DNA of 64,000 nucleotides, taken from assembly GCF_011064825.1 (NCBI RefSeq), contig NZ_CP048751.1:744001-808000 (forward strand). Direction: 5' to 3'. The DNA comes from Brevundimonas mediterranea. Lineage in GTDB: Bacteria; Pseudomonadota; Alphaproteobacteria; Caulobacterales; Caulobacteraceae. The notes beneath the pieces were generated by a model. That model was not told where the DNA came from. It made no database searches and was given only the letters and a program-made list of their open reading frames with translations. How positions within the stretch are numbered: position 1 is the first letter of the stretch; each line of letters begins with the position of its first letter. Below are positions 15,856 to 25,435 of this stretch, piece after piece. Made by a program: the position numbers and the translations under genes.

Positions 15856-17567
15856 TGGCTCGTCGCGCCGATCACAACTGGCATCTGCCCTGGGAGCAGT
15901 ATCTCGCCACCCTGAAGCCGCACGAGCGACCCACCCTGCCCGGCTCGCCGGCCACGCCCGACCATACGGCCTGGCTGCGGTTGCAGTACGCTCTGACCGG
16001 GGTTCTGGTGGCCCTGGTCGGCAGCCTGGGCAACGCGGCCGTCACCGCCAATCTGACCAGTCTTCAGGGCTCGTTGGGGATCACGATCACCGAGGCGGCC
16101 TGGCTGCCGGTCGTCTTCGTCATGACCAACGCCTGCATGAACCTGATCCTGTTCAAGTTCCGCCAGCAATACGGCCTGCGCCTGTTCACCCAGATCTGCC
16201 TGACCGCCTTCGTCGTCACCTGCGCCGCCCACCTGGCGGTCGACAACTATGAGTCCACCCTGTTCGTCCGCGCCGTCGCAGGCATGGCGGCGGTGGGGCT
16301 CAGCACCCTGGGCTTCCTCTATATGATCCAGGCCTTCCCGGCCCAGCACCGCCTGAAGGGACTGGTGATCGGCATCGGCCTGTCCAGCTTCGCCGTCCCC
16401 ATCGCCCGCCTGATCATGCCCAGCCTGCTGGAGATGAACGACTGGCGCGCCTTCTACACCTTCGAGCTGGGCATGGCGCTTCTGGCCTGGGCCGCGGTCC
16501 AGGTGCTGCGCCTGCCCCCGTCCGAGCGGCTGAAGCTGTTCGAGCCGCTGGACTTCGTCACCTTCGCCCTGTTCGCGCCGGGCGTGGCCCTGCTGGCCGC
16601 CGTCCTGGGTCTGGGCCGGATCGTCTGGTGGACCGAGGCCGCCTGGATCGGCTGGGCCCTGGCCGGCGCCATCCTGCTGCTGACTGCGGCGCTGATGATC
16701 GAGTACGATCGGCGGAATCCGCTGATCAACGTCCGCTGGCTGACCGGCCCGGACATCCTGCGCCTGTTCGGCGCCATCCTGCTGATCCGCATCACCCTGT
16801 CGGAACAGACCTCGGGCGCCGTGGGCTTCCTGACCGTGGTCGGCCTGGGTCCGGACCAGTTGCACGGCCTCTTCCTGCTGATCCTGCTGGCCATGATCGC
16901 CGGCACGGCGGTCAGCGCCCTGACCCTGAACCTCACCAAGCTGAACAAGCCCATCGCCATCGCGCTAGGCCTCATCGCCGTCGGCGCCTTCATCGACAGC
17001 CACGCCACCGTTCTGACCCGTCCGGCCCAGCTGTATGTCAGCCAGGCCATGATCGCCTTCGCCTCGGCCATGTTCGTCGGCCCGGCCCTGTTGATCGGCG
17101 TCGGCAAGGTGCTGCAACAGGGGGCGCGCAACATCATCAGCTTCATCGTCATGTTCAGCGTGCTTCAGAACCTGGGCGCCCTGGCCGGCAGCGCCCTGAT
17201 CGGCACGATCCAGGTGATGCGCGAGAAATTCCATTCGAACCAGCTGTCCGCCGACATCACCAGCCTGAATCCCGAGGTGGTTCTGCGCCTGCGCCAGCTG
17301 TCCGGCGCCTATGCCTCGACCATCACCGACCCGGCCCTGCTGAACGCCGAGGGCGTGGCCATGCTCACCCGTCAGGTGACGCAACAGGCCAATATCCTGG
17401 CCTATAACGACGTCTTCCTGATCATCGCCGCGGCCGCCGGCCTGGGCTGCGCCTGGGTCACGGCCGTCCATCTGCATCCGCGTTTCGAGGCGCGCCGCCA
17501 GGCGAAGCGCGCCGCCCGTTCCATGACCGCCGACCCAGCACCCGCCGCCGCCCCGACCGCCGACTGA
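15855..17567 (+). CDS. MFS efflux pump, DHA2 (EmrB-like) family
   Basis: A 570-residue inner-membrane proton antiporter with about 14 predicted helices, the DHA2 count. The N-terminal cytoplasmic extension (about 45 residues) precedes a first helix and the ITEAAWLPVVFVMTNA segment typical of EmrB-like pumps. With the adaptor downstream it would form an EmrAB-type system that exports hydrophobic drugs or fatty acids across both membranes with an outer-membrane channel. It follows the TetR gene with a one-base overlap. Confidence 0.88.
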   Translation: MARRADHNWHLPWEQYLATLKPHERPTLPGSPATPDHTAWLRLQYALTGVLVALVGSLGNAAVTANLTSLQGSLGITITEAAWLPVVFVMTNACMNLILFKFRQQYGLRLFTQICLTAFVVTCAAHLAVDNYESTLFVRAVAGMAAVGLSTLGFLYMIQAFPAQHRLKGLVIGIGLSSFAVPIARLIMPSLLEMNDWRAFYTFELGMALLAWAAVQVLRLPPSERLKLFEPLDFVTFALFAPGVALLAAVLGLGRIVWWTEAAWIGWALAGAILLLTAALMIEYDRRNPLINVRWLTGPDILRLFGAILLIRITLSEQTSGAVGFLTVVGLGPDQLHGLFLLILLAMIAGTAVSALTLNLTKLNKPIAIALGLIAVGAFIDSHATVLTRPAQLYVSQAMIAFASAMFVGPALLIGVGKVLQQGARNIISFIVMFSVLQNLGALAGSALIGTIQVMREKFHSNQLSADITSLNPEVVLRLRQLSGAYASTITDPALLNAEGVAMLTRQVTQQANILAYNDVFLIIAAAAGLGCAWVTAVHLHPRFEARRQAKRAARSMTADPAPAAAPTAD

Positions 17568-17592
17568 TCCCCTGAAAGCCCCCCGCACGCCG

Positions 17593-18687
17593 ATGACCGA
17601 CACGACATCCCCCCAATCCGCTCAACCTGCGCCTCCGCCTGCGTCGCCGCCCGAGCCGGACAAACGCGTCCTCTGGGCCGTGATCGCCGCGGTGGTCGCG
17701 GTCTTCGCCGTGGGCCTGGTGCTGTACGCCTGGCAGTTGCCGCCCTTCACCGGCCATGTGCAGCGGACCGACAACGCCTATGTGCGCGGCCAGGTGACGA
17801 TCATCAGCCCCCAGGTCAGCGGCTATGTGGTCCAGGTCCCGGTCCAGGACTTCCAGGCCGTTCAGCAGGGCCAACTGCTGGCCCAGGTCGACGACCGCAT
17901 CTATCGCCAGAAGCTGGAGCAGGCCGAGGCGGCGCTGCATTCCGCCCAGGCGGCCCTGTCCAACTCGACCCAGAGCCAGGCCTCGGCCCGCGGCGCGGTG
18001 GCGCAACAACGCGCCGGCATCGCCGCCGCCCAGGCCGCCCTGACCCGCGCCCAGGCCGACGCCAACCGCGCCCGCACCCTGAAGGCCGGGGGCTGGGTGT
18101 CGCAATCCAATGTGGACATCGCCGTCGCCGCCCTGCGCAGCGCCCAGGCCCAGCTGGCCCAGGCCCAGGCCGGCGAAGGCGTGGCCCAGACGGGCGTCAC
18201 CTCGGCCGTGGTCAACCGCGACAGTCTGGCCGCCGCCGTCGAGAACGCCCAGGCCGCCGTCCGCCTGGCCCAGATCGACCTGGCCAACACCCGCATCACC
18301 GCCCCCCGCCCCGGCCGCCTGGGCGAGGTCGGCGTGCGCCAGGGCCAGTATGTCACCGCCGGAACCCAGCTGATGGGCCTGGTGCCCGACGTCGTCTGGG
18401 TCACGGCCAATATGAAGGAGACGCAGATGCGCGACATCCGCATCGGCCAGCCGGTCGAGATCGCGGTCGATTCCCTGGGCGGCCGGACCCTGCGCGGGCG
18501 CGTCGAACGCATCGCCCCCGCCGCCGGCAGCGAGTTCAGCGTCATCCGCCCCGACAACGCCACCGGCAACTTCACCAAGGTCGCCCAACGCATCCCGGTC
18601 CGCATCCGCATCGAGCCGGGGCAGGCGGGCGTGGAGCGTCTCGCGCCGGGGATGTCGGTGGTGGCGAAGGTGGATACGGGCGGCTGA
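17593..18687 (+). CDS. HlyD/EmrA-type membrane fusion protein
   Basis: A 364-residue adaptor. It has a Pro-rich cytoplasmic N-terminus, one membrane helix (about residues 30-50), the conserved VQRTDNAYVRGQVT segment found in EmrA proteins, a long coiled-coil hairpin rich in Ala and Gln (about 105-230), and barrel segments with ITAPRPGRLGEVGV. It sits 25 bp after the EmrB-like pump. No TolC gene follows; the OprM-type channel at 19350-20783 might serve. Confidence 0.9.
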   Translation: MTDTTSPQSAQPAPPPASPPEPDKRVLWAVIAAVVAVFAVGLVLYAWQLPPFTGHVQRTDNAYVRGQVTIISPQVSGYVVQVPVQDFQAVQQGQLLAQVDDRIYRQKLEQAEAALHSAQAALSNSTQSQASARGAVAQQRAGIAAAQAALTRAQADANRARTLKAGGWVSQSNVDIAVAALRSAQAQLAQAQAGEGVAQTGVTSAVVNRDSLAAAVENAQAAVRLAQIDLANTRITAPRPGRLGEVGVRQGQYVTAGTQLMGLVPDVVWVTANMKETQMRDIRIGQPVEIAVDSLGGRTLRGRVERIAPAAGSEFSVIRPDNATGNFTKVAQRIPVRIRIEPGQAGVERLAPGMSVVAKVDTGG

Positions 18688-18737
18688 GGGAACCCTCCCC
18701 CTCCCCCCGCGCTCCCCTCCCAGCAAGGGAGATCCTG

Positions 18738-18914
18738 ATGGACCGTGAACAGACCAAGGGCCGGGAGAAGAACGGCGCGGACCCGGCGGGCAAGCCCGAC
18801 GGCCTGACCTCCGACGCCGATGTGAAGAAGGTCGGTCAGCAGGAGCGCCGCAGCGCGGGACCGGACGGTCCGGACGCGGCGGAGGTAGGCGACACCTTCA
18901 AGCGCAAGCCCTGA
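18738..18914 (+). CDS. unrecognised 58-residue hydrophilic protein
   Basis: A short frame with a good ribosome-binding site (AAGGGAG, 6 bases before ATG). The product is highly charged and Gly/Pro/Asp-rich (begins MDREQTKGREKNG, ends GDTFKRKP), with no hydrophobic segment and no cysteine, so it is probably a disordered cytoplasmic protein. It lies 50 bp after the efflux adaptor and could be on the same transcript. No family recognised. Confidence 0.5.
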   Translation: MDREQTKGREKNGADPAGKPDGLTSDADVKKVGQQERRSAGPDGPDAAEVGDTFKRKP

Positions 18915-18934
18915 ATCGCCGCCGCGCGCGGCTC

Positions 18935-19138
18935 TCACCCCCGGCGGGGCGACAACCGGGCCGCCAGCAGATGCACGTCGTGGGCCCGCATCCGCTCGAA
19001 ATTGCCCAGGCCCAGGGCGAGGGCGCGCATCACCTCGGTCTGGCGCGTCTGTTCGGGATGTTCCGGCAGGGACGCCTCCGCCCGCGCCAGTTCCGCATCC
19101 AGTTCGGCCATCATATCGGCCAGGACTCCGTCGTTCAT
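18935..19138 (-). CDS. unrecognised 67-residue protein
   Basis: The minus-strand frame opens further upstream (19171), but the ATG at 19138 follows a strong GGAGG with 5-base spacing, so it is the likely start. The product (begins MNDGVLADMMAELDAEL) is largely helical and acidic in its first half and basic at its end (LLAARLSPRRG). It converges on the 58-residue gene with a 20-bp gap. No family recognised. Confidence 0.5.
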   Translation of the reverse strand: MNDGVLADMMAELDAELARAEASLPEHPEQTRQTEVMRALALGLGNFERMRAHDVHLLAARLSPRRG

Positions 19139-19274
19139 CTGTTCCTCCGTCACGCCGCCGACCGCCGCCATCGGTTAAAGCACAAACGGAACAAATCACG
19201 AACATACTGACGCATCACAGCTGTGGACGACCGCAGTCACGGCCGCCGGGCTCGGCGCCTCATGCTCAGACGAA

Positions 19275-19340
19275 CGCCGGCGACCGTGAGGCCGCCGGCG
19301 CTTGTTTTCGTCGAAGCCGTCCCCCGCCCGGGCGGGGGAC
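19275..19340. other. two strong hairpins downstream of the RND operon
   Basis: CGCCGGCG repeats (19275-19282 and 19293-19300), each self-complementary, are followed on the plus strand by CTTGTTTT. A 22-bp perfect palindrome occupies 19319-19340, centred on GCCCGGGC, 10 bp beyond the stop of the outer-membrane channel gene. The latter probably helps end the minus-strand RND transcript, although no T run follows it. Confidence 0.45.
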
Positions 19341-19349
19341 GGGGGTCGA

Positions 19350-20783
19350 TCAGCTGTCGGCCTGCCAGCCGCCGGCGAGGGCGCGGAACAGGGCGATCTG
19401 GTAGGTGGTGACCAGGGCGTCCGACTGGGCCAGGGCGGCGTCGGCGGCGGCCTGGGTCCGTTCGGCGTCCAGCACCAGCAGGAAGCTGTCGGCGCCGGCG
19501 TTGAAGCGCTGACGCGACAGGTTGGCGGCGCGGGCGGCCTGATCGCGGGCCTCGGTCAGGGCCGCGCGGCGGTCCAGTTCGTTGGCGTAGTTGCTGAGCG
19601 CCGTCTCGGTCTCCTGCAGGGCCGTCAGCACCGTCTGGTCGAAGCTGGCCAGGGCCGCGTCGGAGCGGGCGTCGGCGGCCTTGATCTGGGCGCGGGCGGC
19701 GAAGACGTTGGGGAAGGACCAGCTGATCAGCGGACCGAAGCTGAACCGGAAGTTCTGGTCGTCGCCCAGTTCGCCCGAGTCCTGGGCCGTCGAGCCGAGA
19801 GAGCCGCCCAGGCTGATCTGCGGATACAGATTGGTGGTCGCCACGTTCACGCGGGCCGCGGCGGCGGCCAGATTCGCCTCGGCCTGGCGCACGTCGGGAC
19901 GTCGCGCCAGCAGAGCCGCGCCGTCGCCGACCGGGATCGGTTGGCTGAGCTGCGGCGGCCGGACGCAGGCCGCGGCGGCCTGGCTGGCCTCGGCCGGGGT
20001 GACGCCCGTCAGGGTCGCCAGACGGTACAGGGCCTCGTTACGCGAGGCGCGCAGCGTCGGCAGGGTCGCCGCCGTCTGGGCCAGGGCCGCGCGGGCGCTG
20101 GCCACGTCCAGGCCGGTGCCCGCCCCGCCGTCGAGCAGGGTCTGTGTCAGCTGAGCCGTATTGCGTTGCAGCCCCAGCGTCCGTTCGGCCACCGCGATCT
20201 GGGCGTTGGCCGAGCAGGCGTCGGCATAGGCGCGGGCGGTCTCGGCCGCGACCGAGACCTGGACCGTGGCCAGGGCGGCCTCGGCCGCGCGGGCGTCGGC
20301 GCGGGCGGCGCGGATGGTCGATTCCACCCGGCCGAACAGATCGACCTCGTAGCTGGCCGACAGACCGACGTCATAGGTGTCGATCTCGGGCGCCTTGCCG
20401 TCCGCCTCCAGAACCGAAGAGGTGGCGGCCGAGGCGCGGCTGCGCTGGGCCTGGGCGCTGGTGGTCGTGGTCGGGAACCGGCCCACGCGCGCCTCGGACA
20501 GCGACGCCCGAACCGCGCGCAGGTTGGCGAAGGCCGCCTCCAGCTCGTTGTTCTCGGCGAAGGCCTGACGGATCAGGCCGTCCAGGGTCGGATCGTCGTA
20601 CAGCCGCCACCAGTCGTCTCGCGCCTGGGCGGTCGAGACCGTGGTCGAGGCGGAGCCGACGAAGGCGCCCGTCCCGGCCACGGGCAGGTCGGCGGCAGGC
20701 GCCTGGGGCCCGACCGCGCAGGCGGCCAGCAGGGCGCCGGATGCTGCGACGGTCAGGAAGCGGAGGGTCTTGGTGCGGGTCAT
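19350..20783 (-). CDS. outer-membrane efflux channel lipoprotein, OprM/NodT family
   Basis: A 477-residue outer-membrane factor. The signal peptide ends in the lipobox LLAAC, so the mature protein is lipidated. Two repeats of long helical-hairpin sequence follow, starting with WWRLYDDPTLDGLIRQAF, a stretch characteristic of the NodT family, and a conserved RPDVRQAEANLAAA in the second half. It forms the exit duct of a tripartite RND pump. Its ATG overlaps the stop of the pump gene by one base; the long frame upstream of 20783 is an unrelated shadow. Confidence 0.92.
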   Translation of the reverse strand: MTRTKTLRFLTVAASGALLAACAVGPQAPAADLPVAGTGAFVGSASTTVSTAQARDDWWRLYDDPTLDGLIRQAFAENNELEAAFANLRAVRASLSEARVGRFPTTTTSAQAQRSRASAATSSVLEADGKAPEIDTYDVGLSASYEVDLFGRVESTIRAARADARAAEAALATVQVSVAAETARAYADACSANAQIAVAERTLGLQRNTAQLTQTLLDGGAGTGLDVASARAALAQTAATLPTLRASRNEALYRLATLTGVTPAEASQAAAACVRPPQLSQPIPVGDGAALLARRPDVRQAEANLAAAAARVNVATTNLYPQISLGGSLGSTAQDSGELGDDQNFRFSFGPLISWSFPNVFAARAQIKAADARSDAALASFDQTVLTALQETETALSNYANELDRRAALTEARDQAARAANLSRQRFNAGADSFLLVLDAERTQAAADAALAQSDALVTTYQIALFRALAGGWQADS

Positions 20784-23700
20784 CAGAAGTCCCCTCCCCG
20801 CCCGGCGGCCGGAGCCGGCGCATCGGGATCGGTCAGGCTGGAAGTTTGATCGTAGCGGACGGCTTCGGTGACGTTCGACTTCGGCGTCGGCTTCTTGCCT
20901 TGCGGCAGTTTGGACGACAGCCAGCGGGTCACGACATAGAAGACCGGCGTGAAGATCAGGCCGAAGAAGGTCACGCCCAACATGCCGGAGAAGACCGCCG
21001 TGCCGAGCGACTGGCGCATTTCGGCGCCCGGCCCGGTCGCCAGCATCAGCGGCACGACGCCGAGGATGAAGGCGAAGGAGGTCATCAGGATCGGACGCAG
21101 GCGGGTCCGGGCCGCAGCCACGGCTGCATCGAAGCGGTTCATGCCCTCGTCCTCTTCCGCCTGTTTGGCGAACTCGACGATCAGGATGGCGTTCTTGGCC
21201 GCAAGGGCGATCAGGACCACCAGACCGATCTGGACCAGGATGTTGTTGTCCAGGCCCCGCAGATTCACCCCGATCATGGCCGCCAGCAGGCACATGGGCA
21301 CGATCAGGATGACCGCCAGCGGAAGCGTGAAGGCCTCATACTGGGCCGCCAGCACCAGGAAGACGAAGACCACGGCCATCAGGAAGATCATGGTCGTGCC
21401 GGAACCCGCCGCCTTCTGCTGGTAGGCCAGTTCGGTCCACTCATAGCTGAAGCCTTGCGGCAGGGTGCTGGTCGCCATCTGCTCCATGACGCCCAGCGCC
21501 TGGCCGGAAGACACGCCCATGGCCGGGTTGCCCTGAAGCTCGGACGCCGGGAACAGGTTGTAGCGGACGATCCGGGACGGACCCGAGTCATTGACCAGGT
21601 TCGCCACCGAACCAATCGGCACCATGGCCCCGCTGGACGAGCGGGTCTTCAGGTTGGCGATGTCGGCGATGTCGTCGCGGTACTGGGGCTCGGCCTGCGC
21701 CGTCACCCGATAGGTGCGGCCCAGCATGTTGAAGTCGTTCACATAGGACGAGCCCAGATAGACCCCCAGGGTGTCGAACACCGCGCCGGGCTGGACGCCC
21801 ATCATCAGCGCCTTGTCACGATCCACGTCGGCCGAGATGCGCGGCGAGCCGGTGTTGTAGGTCGAGAAGACCTGGCTCACCTGATCCGGGGCCTGGGCGG
21901 CGGCGCCCATCATGGCGAAGGTCGCCCCCTCCAGCGCGCGGTAGCCGGCGCCCGAGGTGTCCTGGATCATCATCTTGAAGCCGTTGCCGTTGCCCAGACC
22001 CTGGACCGCCGGCGGAGCGATGACGAAGATCTGCGCGTCCTCGATCTGACCCGTGGCCTGGGTGATGGCCCCGGCCAGGGCGGCGGCGGCCTCTTCCTTG
22101 GTCCGGTCCTCGAACGGGCTCAGACGGACGAAGATGGTGGCGGCGTTGGAGCCGAACGAGAAGCTGGCGCCGTCGAGACCCGCGAAGGCCACAGTGCCGT
22201 CCACGCCGTTGGTGTCGCGGATGATCTGACTGGCGCGCTGCATCACCGCTTCAGTGCGATCCAGCGAAGCGCCGGCCGGAAGCTGGATGACGCCGATCAG
22301 GAAGCCCTGATCCTGCTCGGGAATGAAGCCCGAGGGTGTGTCCACCAGACGCCAGGCGGTGAGGCCCAGCAGACCGGCGTAGATGATCAGAACCAGACCC
22401 ACGGTGCGCACCAGGCGCGCCGTCAGACGGCCGTAGCGATCCGACAGCCAGTCGAAGCCCTCGTTGAACTTACGCCCGGCCCAGCCGCCGTAATAGACGA
22501 CCGAACCCAGGACGCCCGGCTTGCGGTCGTTCTCGTGGTCCTTCCTGTGCGGCTTCAGCAGCAGGGCGGCCATGGCCGGCGACAGGGTCAGCGACACGAA
22601 CAGCGAGATCACCGAGGCCGAGGCGATGACCACGGCGAACTGGCGATAGAAGATGCCGGGGATGCCGGGCACGAACATCGTCGGAATGAACACCGAGATC
22701 AGCACCAGGCCGATGGCGATAAGGGCGCCGGAAACCTCCTGCATCGAGCGGTAGGCGGCCTCCTTTGGAGTCAGCCCCTCGCTGATGGCCCGCTCCACAT
22801 TCTCGACCACGACGATGGCGTCATCGACGACGATGCCGACGGCGAGGACGAGCGCGAACAGGGACAGGGAGTTGATCGAATAGCCCAGGGCCAGTTGCAC
22901 CGCGAAGGTGCCGACCAGGGCGACCGGGATGGCCACGATCGGGATGATCGCCGCCCGCCAGGTCTGAAGGAAGATCATGACCACGATCACGACCAGGATG
23001 ACGGCCTCGATCAGCGTGTGCTGAACCGACTCCACCGAGGCGGCGACGAACTCGGTCGGATTATAGGGGACGGACAGGTCCATGCCGGCGGGCAGTTCGG
23101 CCTTGACGGCCTCGACCTCGGCCAGCACGCGTTCGGCGGTGCCCAGGGCGTTGGCCCCCGGTTGCTGGACGACGGCCAGGCCGACGCCGCGTTGGCCGTC
23201 GAAGAAGCCGCGGATGCCGTAATCCTGGGCGCCCAGTTCGATCCGAGCCACGTCGCGCAGATAGGTGACGCGGCCCTGGCTGTCGGTTTTCAGGACGACG
23301 TTGGAGAACTGGTCGGGATCGGTCAGACGACCTTCAACCTGAATCGGCAGTTGGAAGGCCGAGGCGCTGTTGGGGAACGGCGGCTGGCCGATCGAGCCGG
23401 CGGCGGCCTGGACGTTCTGGGCCCGCAGGGCGGCGACGATATCCGGGCCGGTCAGGCCGCGCTCGGCCGCCTTGGCCGGGTCGATCCAGATCCGCATCGA
23501 ATAGTTGCCGCCGCCGAAGACCTGGACCGCACCCACGCCCTCGAGCCGCAGCAGACGGTCCCGCAGCGTCGAATTGCCGTAGTTGCCGACATAGTCGTTG
23601 CTGAGCGAGCCGTCGGGCGAGGTCAGACCCAGCACCATCAGGAAGCCGCTCTCGGCCTTGTTGACCACGACGCCGGTCTGGCGGACCGCGTCGGGAAGAC

Positions 23701-24055
23701 GGGGTTCAGCCAGCGAGACGCGGTTCTGGACCAGCACCTGCGCGGCGTCGAGATCCGTGCCGGGCTGGAAGGTGACGGTGATGGCCACCGCGCCGTCCGA
23801 GGTGGACGAGGAGGTGATGTAGAGCATGTCCTCGACGCCGTTCACCTCCTGCTCGATGGGGGCGGCGACGGTTTCGGCCAGGGTCTCGGCCGAGGCGCCC
23901 GGATAGGCGGCGTTGATGGTGATCGTCGGCGGCGCGATCTCCGGATACTGCGACAGGGGCAGCAGCGGATAGGCGAAGACGCCGATGATGGTGATCACCA
24001 CCGCAATCACGGCCGCGAAGATCGGCCGGTCGATGAAGAAGCGGGATATGTTCAT
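20783..24055 (-). CDS. RND multidrug efflux transporter, AcrB/MexB (HAE1) type
   Basis: A 1090-residue inner-membrane pump starting MNISRFFIDRPIFA, the classical HAE1 opening. Motifs include TITINAAYPGASAET in the porter domain, the charged centre of helix 4 (VLAVGIVVDDAIVVVENVER with the paired Asp), and duplicate halves with 12 predicted helices. It exports diverse drugs and detergents using proton flow. It lies 3 bp after the adaptor gene and overlaps the channel gene, so the three form one operon. Confidence 0.95.
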   Translation of the reverse strand: MNISRFFIDRPIFAAVIAVVITIIGVFAYPLLPLSQYPEIAPPTITINAAYPGASAETLAETVAAPIEQEVNGVEDMLYITSSSTSDGAVAITVTFQPGTDLDAAQVLVQNRVSLAEPRLPDAVRQTGVVVNKAESGFLMVLGLTSPDGSLSNDYVGNYGNSTLRDRLLRLEGVGAVQVFGGGNYSMRIWIDPAKAAERGLTGPDIVAALRAQNVQAAAGSIGQPPFPNSASAFQLPIQVEGRLTDPDQFSNVVLKTDSQGRVTYLRDVARIELGAQDYGIRGFFDGQRGVGLAVVQQPGANALGTAERVLAEVEAVKAELPAGMDLSVPYNPTEFVAASVESVQHTLIEAVILVVIVVMIFLQTWRAAIIPIVAIPVALVGTFAVQLALGYSINSLSLFALVLAVGIVVDDAIVVVENVERAISEGLTPKEAAYRSMQEVSGALIAIGLVLISVFIPTMFVPGIPGIFYRQFAVVIASASVISLFVSLTLSPAMAALLLKPHRKDHENDRKPGVLGSVVYYGGWAGRKFNEGFDWLSDRYGRLTARLVRTVGLVLIIYAGLLGLTAWRLVDTPSGFIPEQDQGFLIGVIQLPAGASLDRTEAVMQRASQIIRDTNGVDGTVAFAGLDGASFSFGSNAATIFVRLSPFEDRTKEEAAAALAGAITQATGQIEDAQIFVIAPPAVQGLGNGNGFKMMIQDTSGAGYRALEGATFAMMGAAAQAPDQVSQVFSTYNTGSPRISADVDRDKALMMGVQPGAVFDTLGVYLGSSYVNDFNMLGRTYRVTAQAEPQYRDDIADIANLKTRSSSGAMVPIGSVANLVNDSGPSRIVRYNLFPASELQGNPAMGVSSGQALGVMEQMATSTLPQGFSYEWTELAYQQKAAGSGTTMIFLMAVVFVFLVLAAQYEAFTLPLAVILIVPMCLLAAMIGVNLRGLDNNILVQIGLVVLIALAAKNAILIVEFAKQAEEDEGMNRFDAAVAAARTRLRPILMTSFAFILGVVPLMLATGPGAEMRQSLGTAVFSGMLGVTFFGLIFTPVFYVVTRWLSSKLPQGKKPTPKSNVTEAVRYDQTSSLTDPDAPAPAAGRGGDF

Positions 24056-24058
24056 GGC

Positions 24059-25264
24059 TTAGTCGCCGGTGGAGAGGCTGTTGGCGAACGAGCCGGTCGA
24101 GGCCGGAGCCGCCTGGGTGACCGGGGCGTCCGACGCCTGTTCGGCGACGGGAGCGATGCGGCCGTTCTTGGGCGTGACCTTGGAGCCCGGCTGGGCGGCG
24201 CGCTGGAGACCGGCGATGATCACGCGGTCGGTCGGGGCCAGACCCGACTTGATCACGCGCAGACCCTGGACGATCGGACCCAGTTGGACGGCCTTGGCCG
24301 TGACCGAGCCGTCGGCGTTGACGACCGAGACGACGCGGCGCGACTGATCGGTGCCGATGGCGGTGTCCGGCACCAGCAGGGCGTCGTAGGAGCCGGCGCC
24401 CGCGACCTGGGCGCGGCCGAACAGGCCGGGACGCAGGAAGCCGTCGCCGTTCGGCACGATGGCGCGCATGCGGATGACGCCTGACGAGGTGTCCAGCGCA
24501 TTGTCCGAGAAGTCCAGGCGACCGGTGCGGGTGAAGCCGCTCTCGTCCTGCAGGCGGATGCGGACCGGGGCGCCGTTGGCGGCGCCGCCGTCACGCAGAT
24601 ATTTCAGCAGGACCGCTTCCGACCCGTCGAAGACGAAGTGGATCGGGCCGCCCGAAATGATGGTGGTCAGGATGTCGCCCGCCGAGGAGCCGCCGGCGAT
24701 CAGGTTGCCGGGATCGACGCGGCGATCGGAAACGCGGCCCGAGGTCGGCGCGGTGACCCGCGTATATTCCAGATTCAGCCGCGCCGTGCGCACGGCGGCG
24801 TTGGCGGCCGCGATATTGGCGGCGGCGGCATCGACGGCGGCTTTGTTGGAATCATATTCGGCCTTGGACACCGCCTGCGAGGCCAGCAGGGTCTCGCTGC
24901 GGGCCAGGTTGGCGCGGGCCAGGGTCAGTTGCGACTGCATCTGCGCGACCTGGGCCTGGGCCTGGGCCAGAGCGGCCTGGGCCGGGCGCGGGTCCAGGGT
25001 GAACAGCAGTTGCCCCTTCTGGACCATCTGGCCGTCGCGGAAGTGGACGGCCTGGACATAGCCGCCGACCCGCGCCCGCACGTCGACGCTCTCGACCGCC
25101 TCGAAGCGGCCCGTAAACTCGTCCCAGTCCACCACCTTCTGCTGCAGCGGCGTGGCCACCGTCACCGGCGGGGCGCCGGGCGCCTGGCCTTCGGCCTTGG
25201 GGGAACATCCATATAGCGCGCCCGTCACCATGACGGACACGGCCGCAATCTTCAGCCCGCGCAT
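24059..25264 (-). CDS. RND periplasmic adaptor lipoprotein, AcrA/MexA type
   Basis: A 401-residue adaptor with lipobox ALYGC near residue 20. Lipoyl and hairpin regions are clear: FEAVESVDVRARVGGYVQAVHFRDGQ, then a coiled-coil hairpin (about 95-160), then YTRVTAPTSGRVSDRRVDPG, and beta-barrel and membrane-proximal domains. First gene of the RND operon. The two 20-bp operator copies upstream suggest control by the divergent TetR-family gene. Confidence 0.93.
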   Translation of the reverse strand: MRGLKIAAVSVMVTGALYGCSPKAEGQAPGAPPVTVATPLQQKVVDWDEFTGRFEAVESVDVRARVGGYVQAVHFRDGQMVQKGQLLFTLDPRPAQAALAQAQAQVAQMQSQLTLARANLARSETLLASQAVSKAEYDSNKAAVDAAAANIAAANAAVRTARLNLEYTRVTAPTSGRVSDRRVDPGNLIAGGSSAGDILTTIISGGPIHFVFDGSEAVLLKYLRDGGAANGAPVRIRLQDESGFTRTGRLDFSDNALDTSSGVIRMRAIVPNGDGFLRPGLFGRAQVAGAGSYDALLVPDTAIGTDQSRRVVSVVNADGSVTAKAVQLGPIVQGLRVIKSGLAPTDRVIIAGLQRAAQPGSKVTPKNGRIAPVAEQASDAPVTQAAPASTGSFANSLSTGD

Positions 25265-25330
25265 CTGCGCAATCTCCCTGTCGGAGGTAAATCCCTGTCG
25301 TGCGGACAGAGGCCGATGGGGAGTCGGCCG

Positions 25331-25350
25331 TTGTCAACGCGTGGTGACTT
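25331..25350. promoter_or_regulatory. operator copy 1 for the RND-pump TetR regulator
   Basis: This 20-bp segment (TTGTCAACGCGTGGTGACTT) matches the reverse complement of the perfect palindrome at 25371-25390 at 17 of 20 positions. It lies between the divergent adaptor and regulator genes, with its centre 40 bp from the other copy, that is about four helical turns. Confidence 0.6.
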
Positions 25351-25370
25351 AATGATGGGCGTCGTGACGC

Positions 25371-25390
25371 TTGTCAACACGCGTTGACAA
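25371..25390. promoter_or_regulatory. operator copy 2 for the RND-pump TetR regulator
   Basis: A perfect 7-bp inverted repeat, TTGTCAA-cacgcg-TTGACAA, the size and symmetry expected of an AcrR/TtgR-type TetR operator. It also contains TTGACA, which may be a -35 element for the regulator gene. Confidence 0.65.
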
Positions 25391-25435
25391 AGCCATATGG
25401 TGTCTACGGTTATTGTTCTGTGGAGTGTCATCCCC

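Noticed and set aside
19223..19411. A 62-codon plus-strand frame downstream of the RND operon
   Set aside because: It consists of the hairpin sequences and an overlap with the channel gene, with Arg-rich composition and no RBS.
20144..24484. A 1446-codon open frame on the plus strand, antisense to the RND pump genes
   Set aside because: It is low-complexity Arg/Gly/Asp/His-rich sequence caused by high GC at third positions of the real minus-strand genes, which have clear homology and operon structure.
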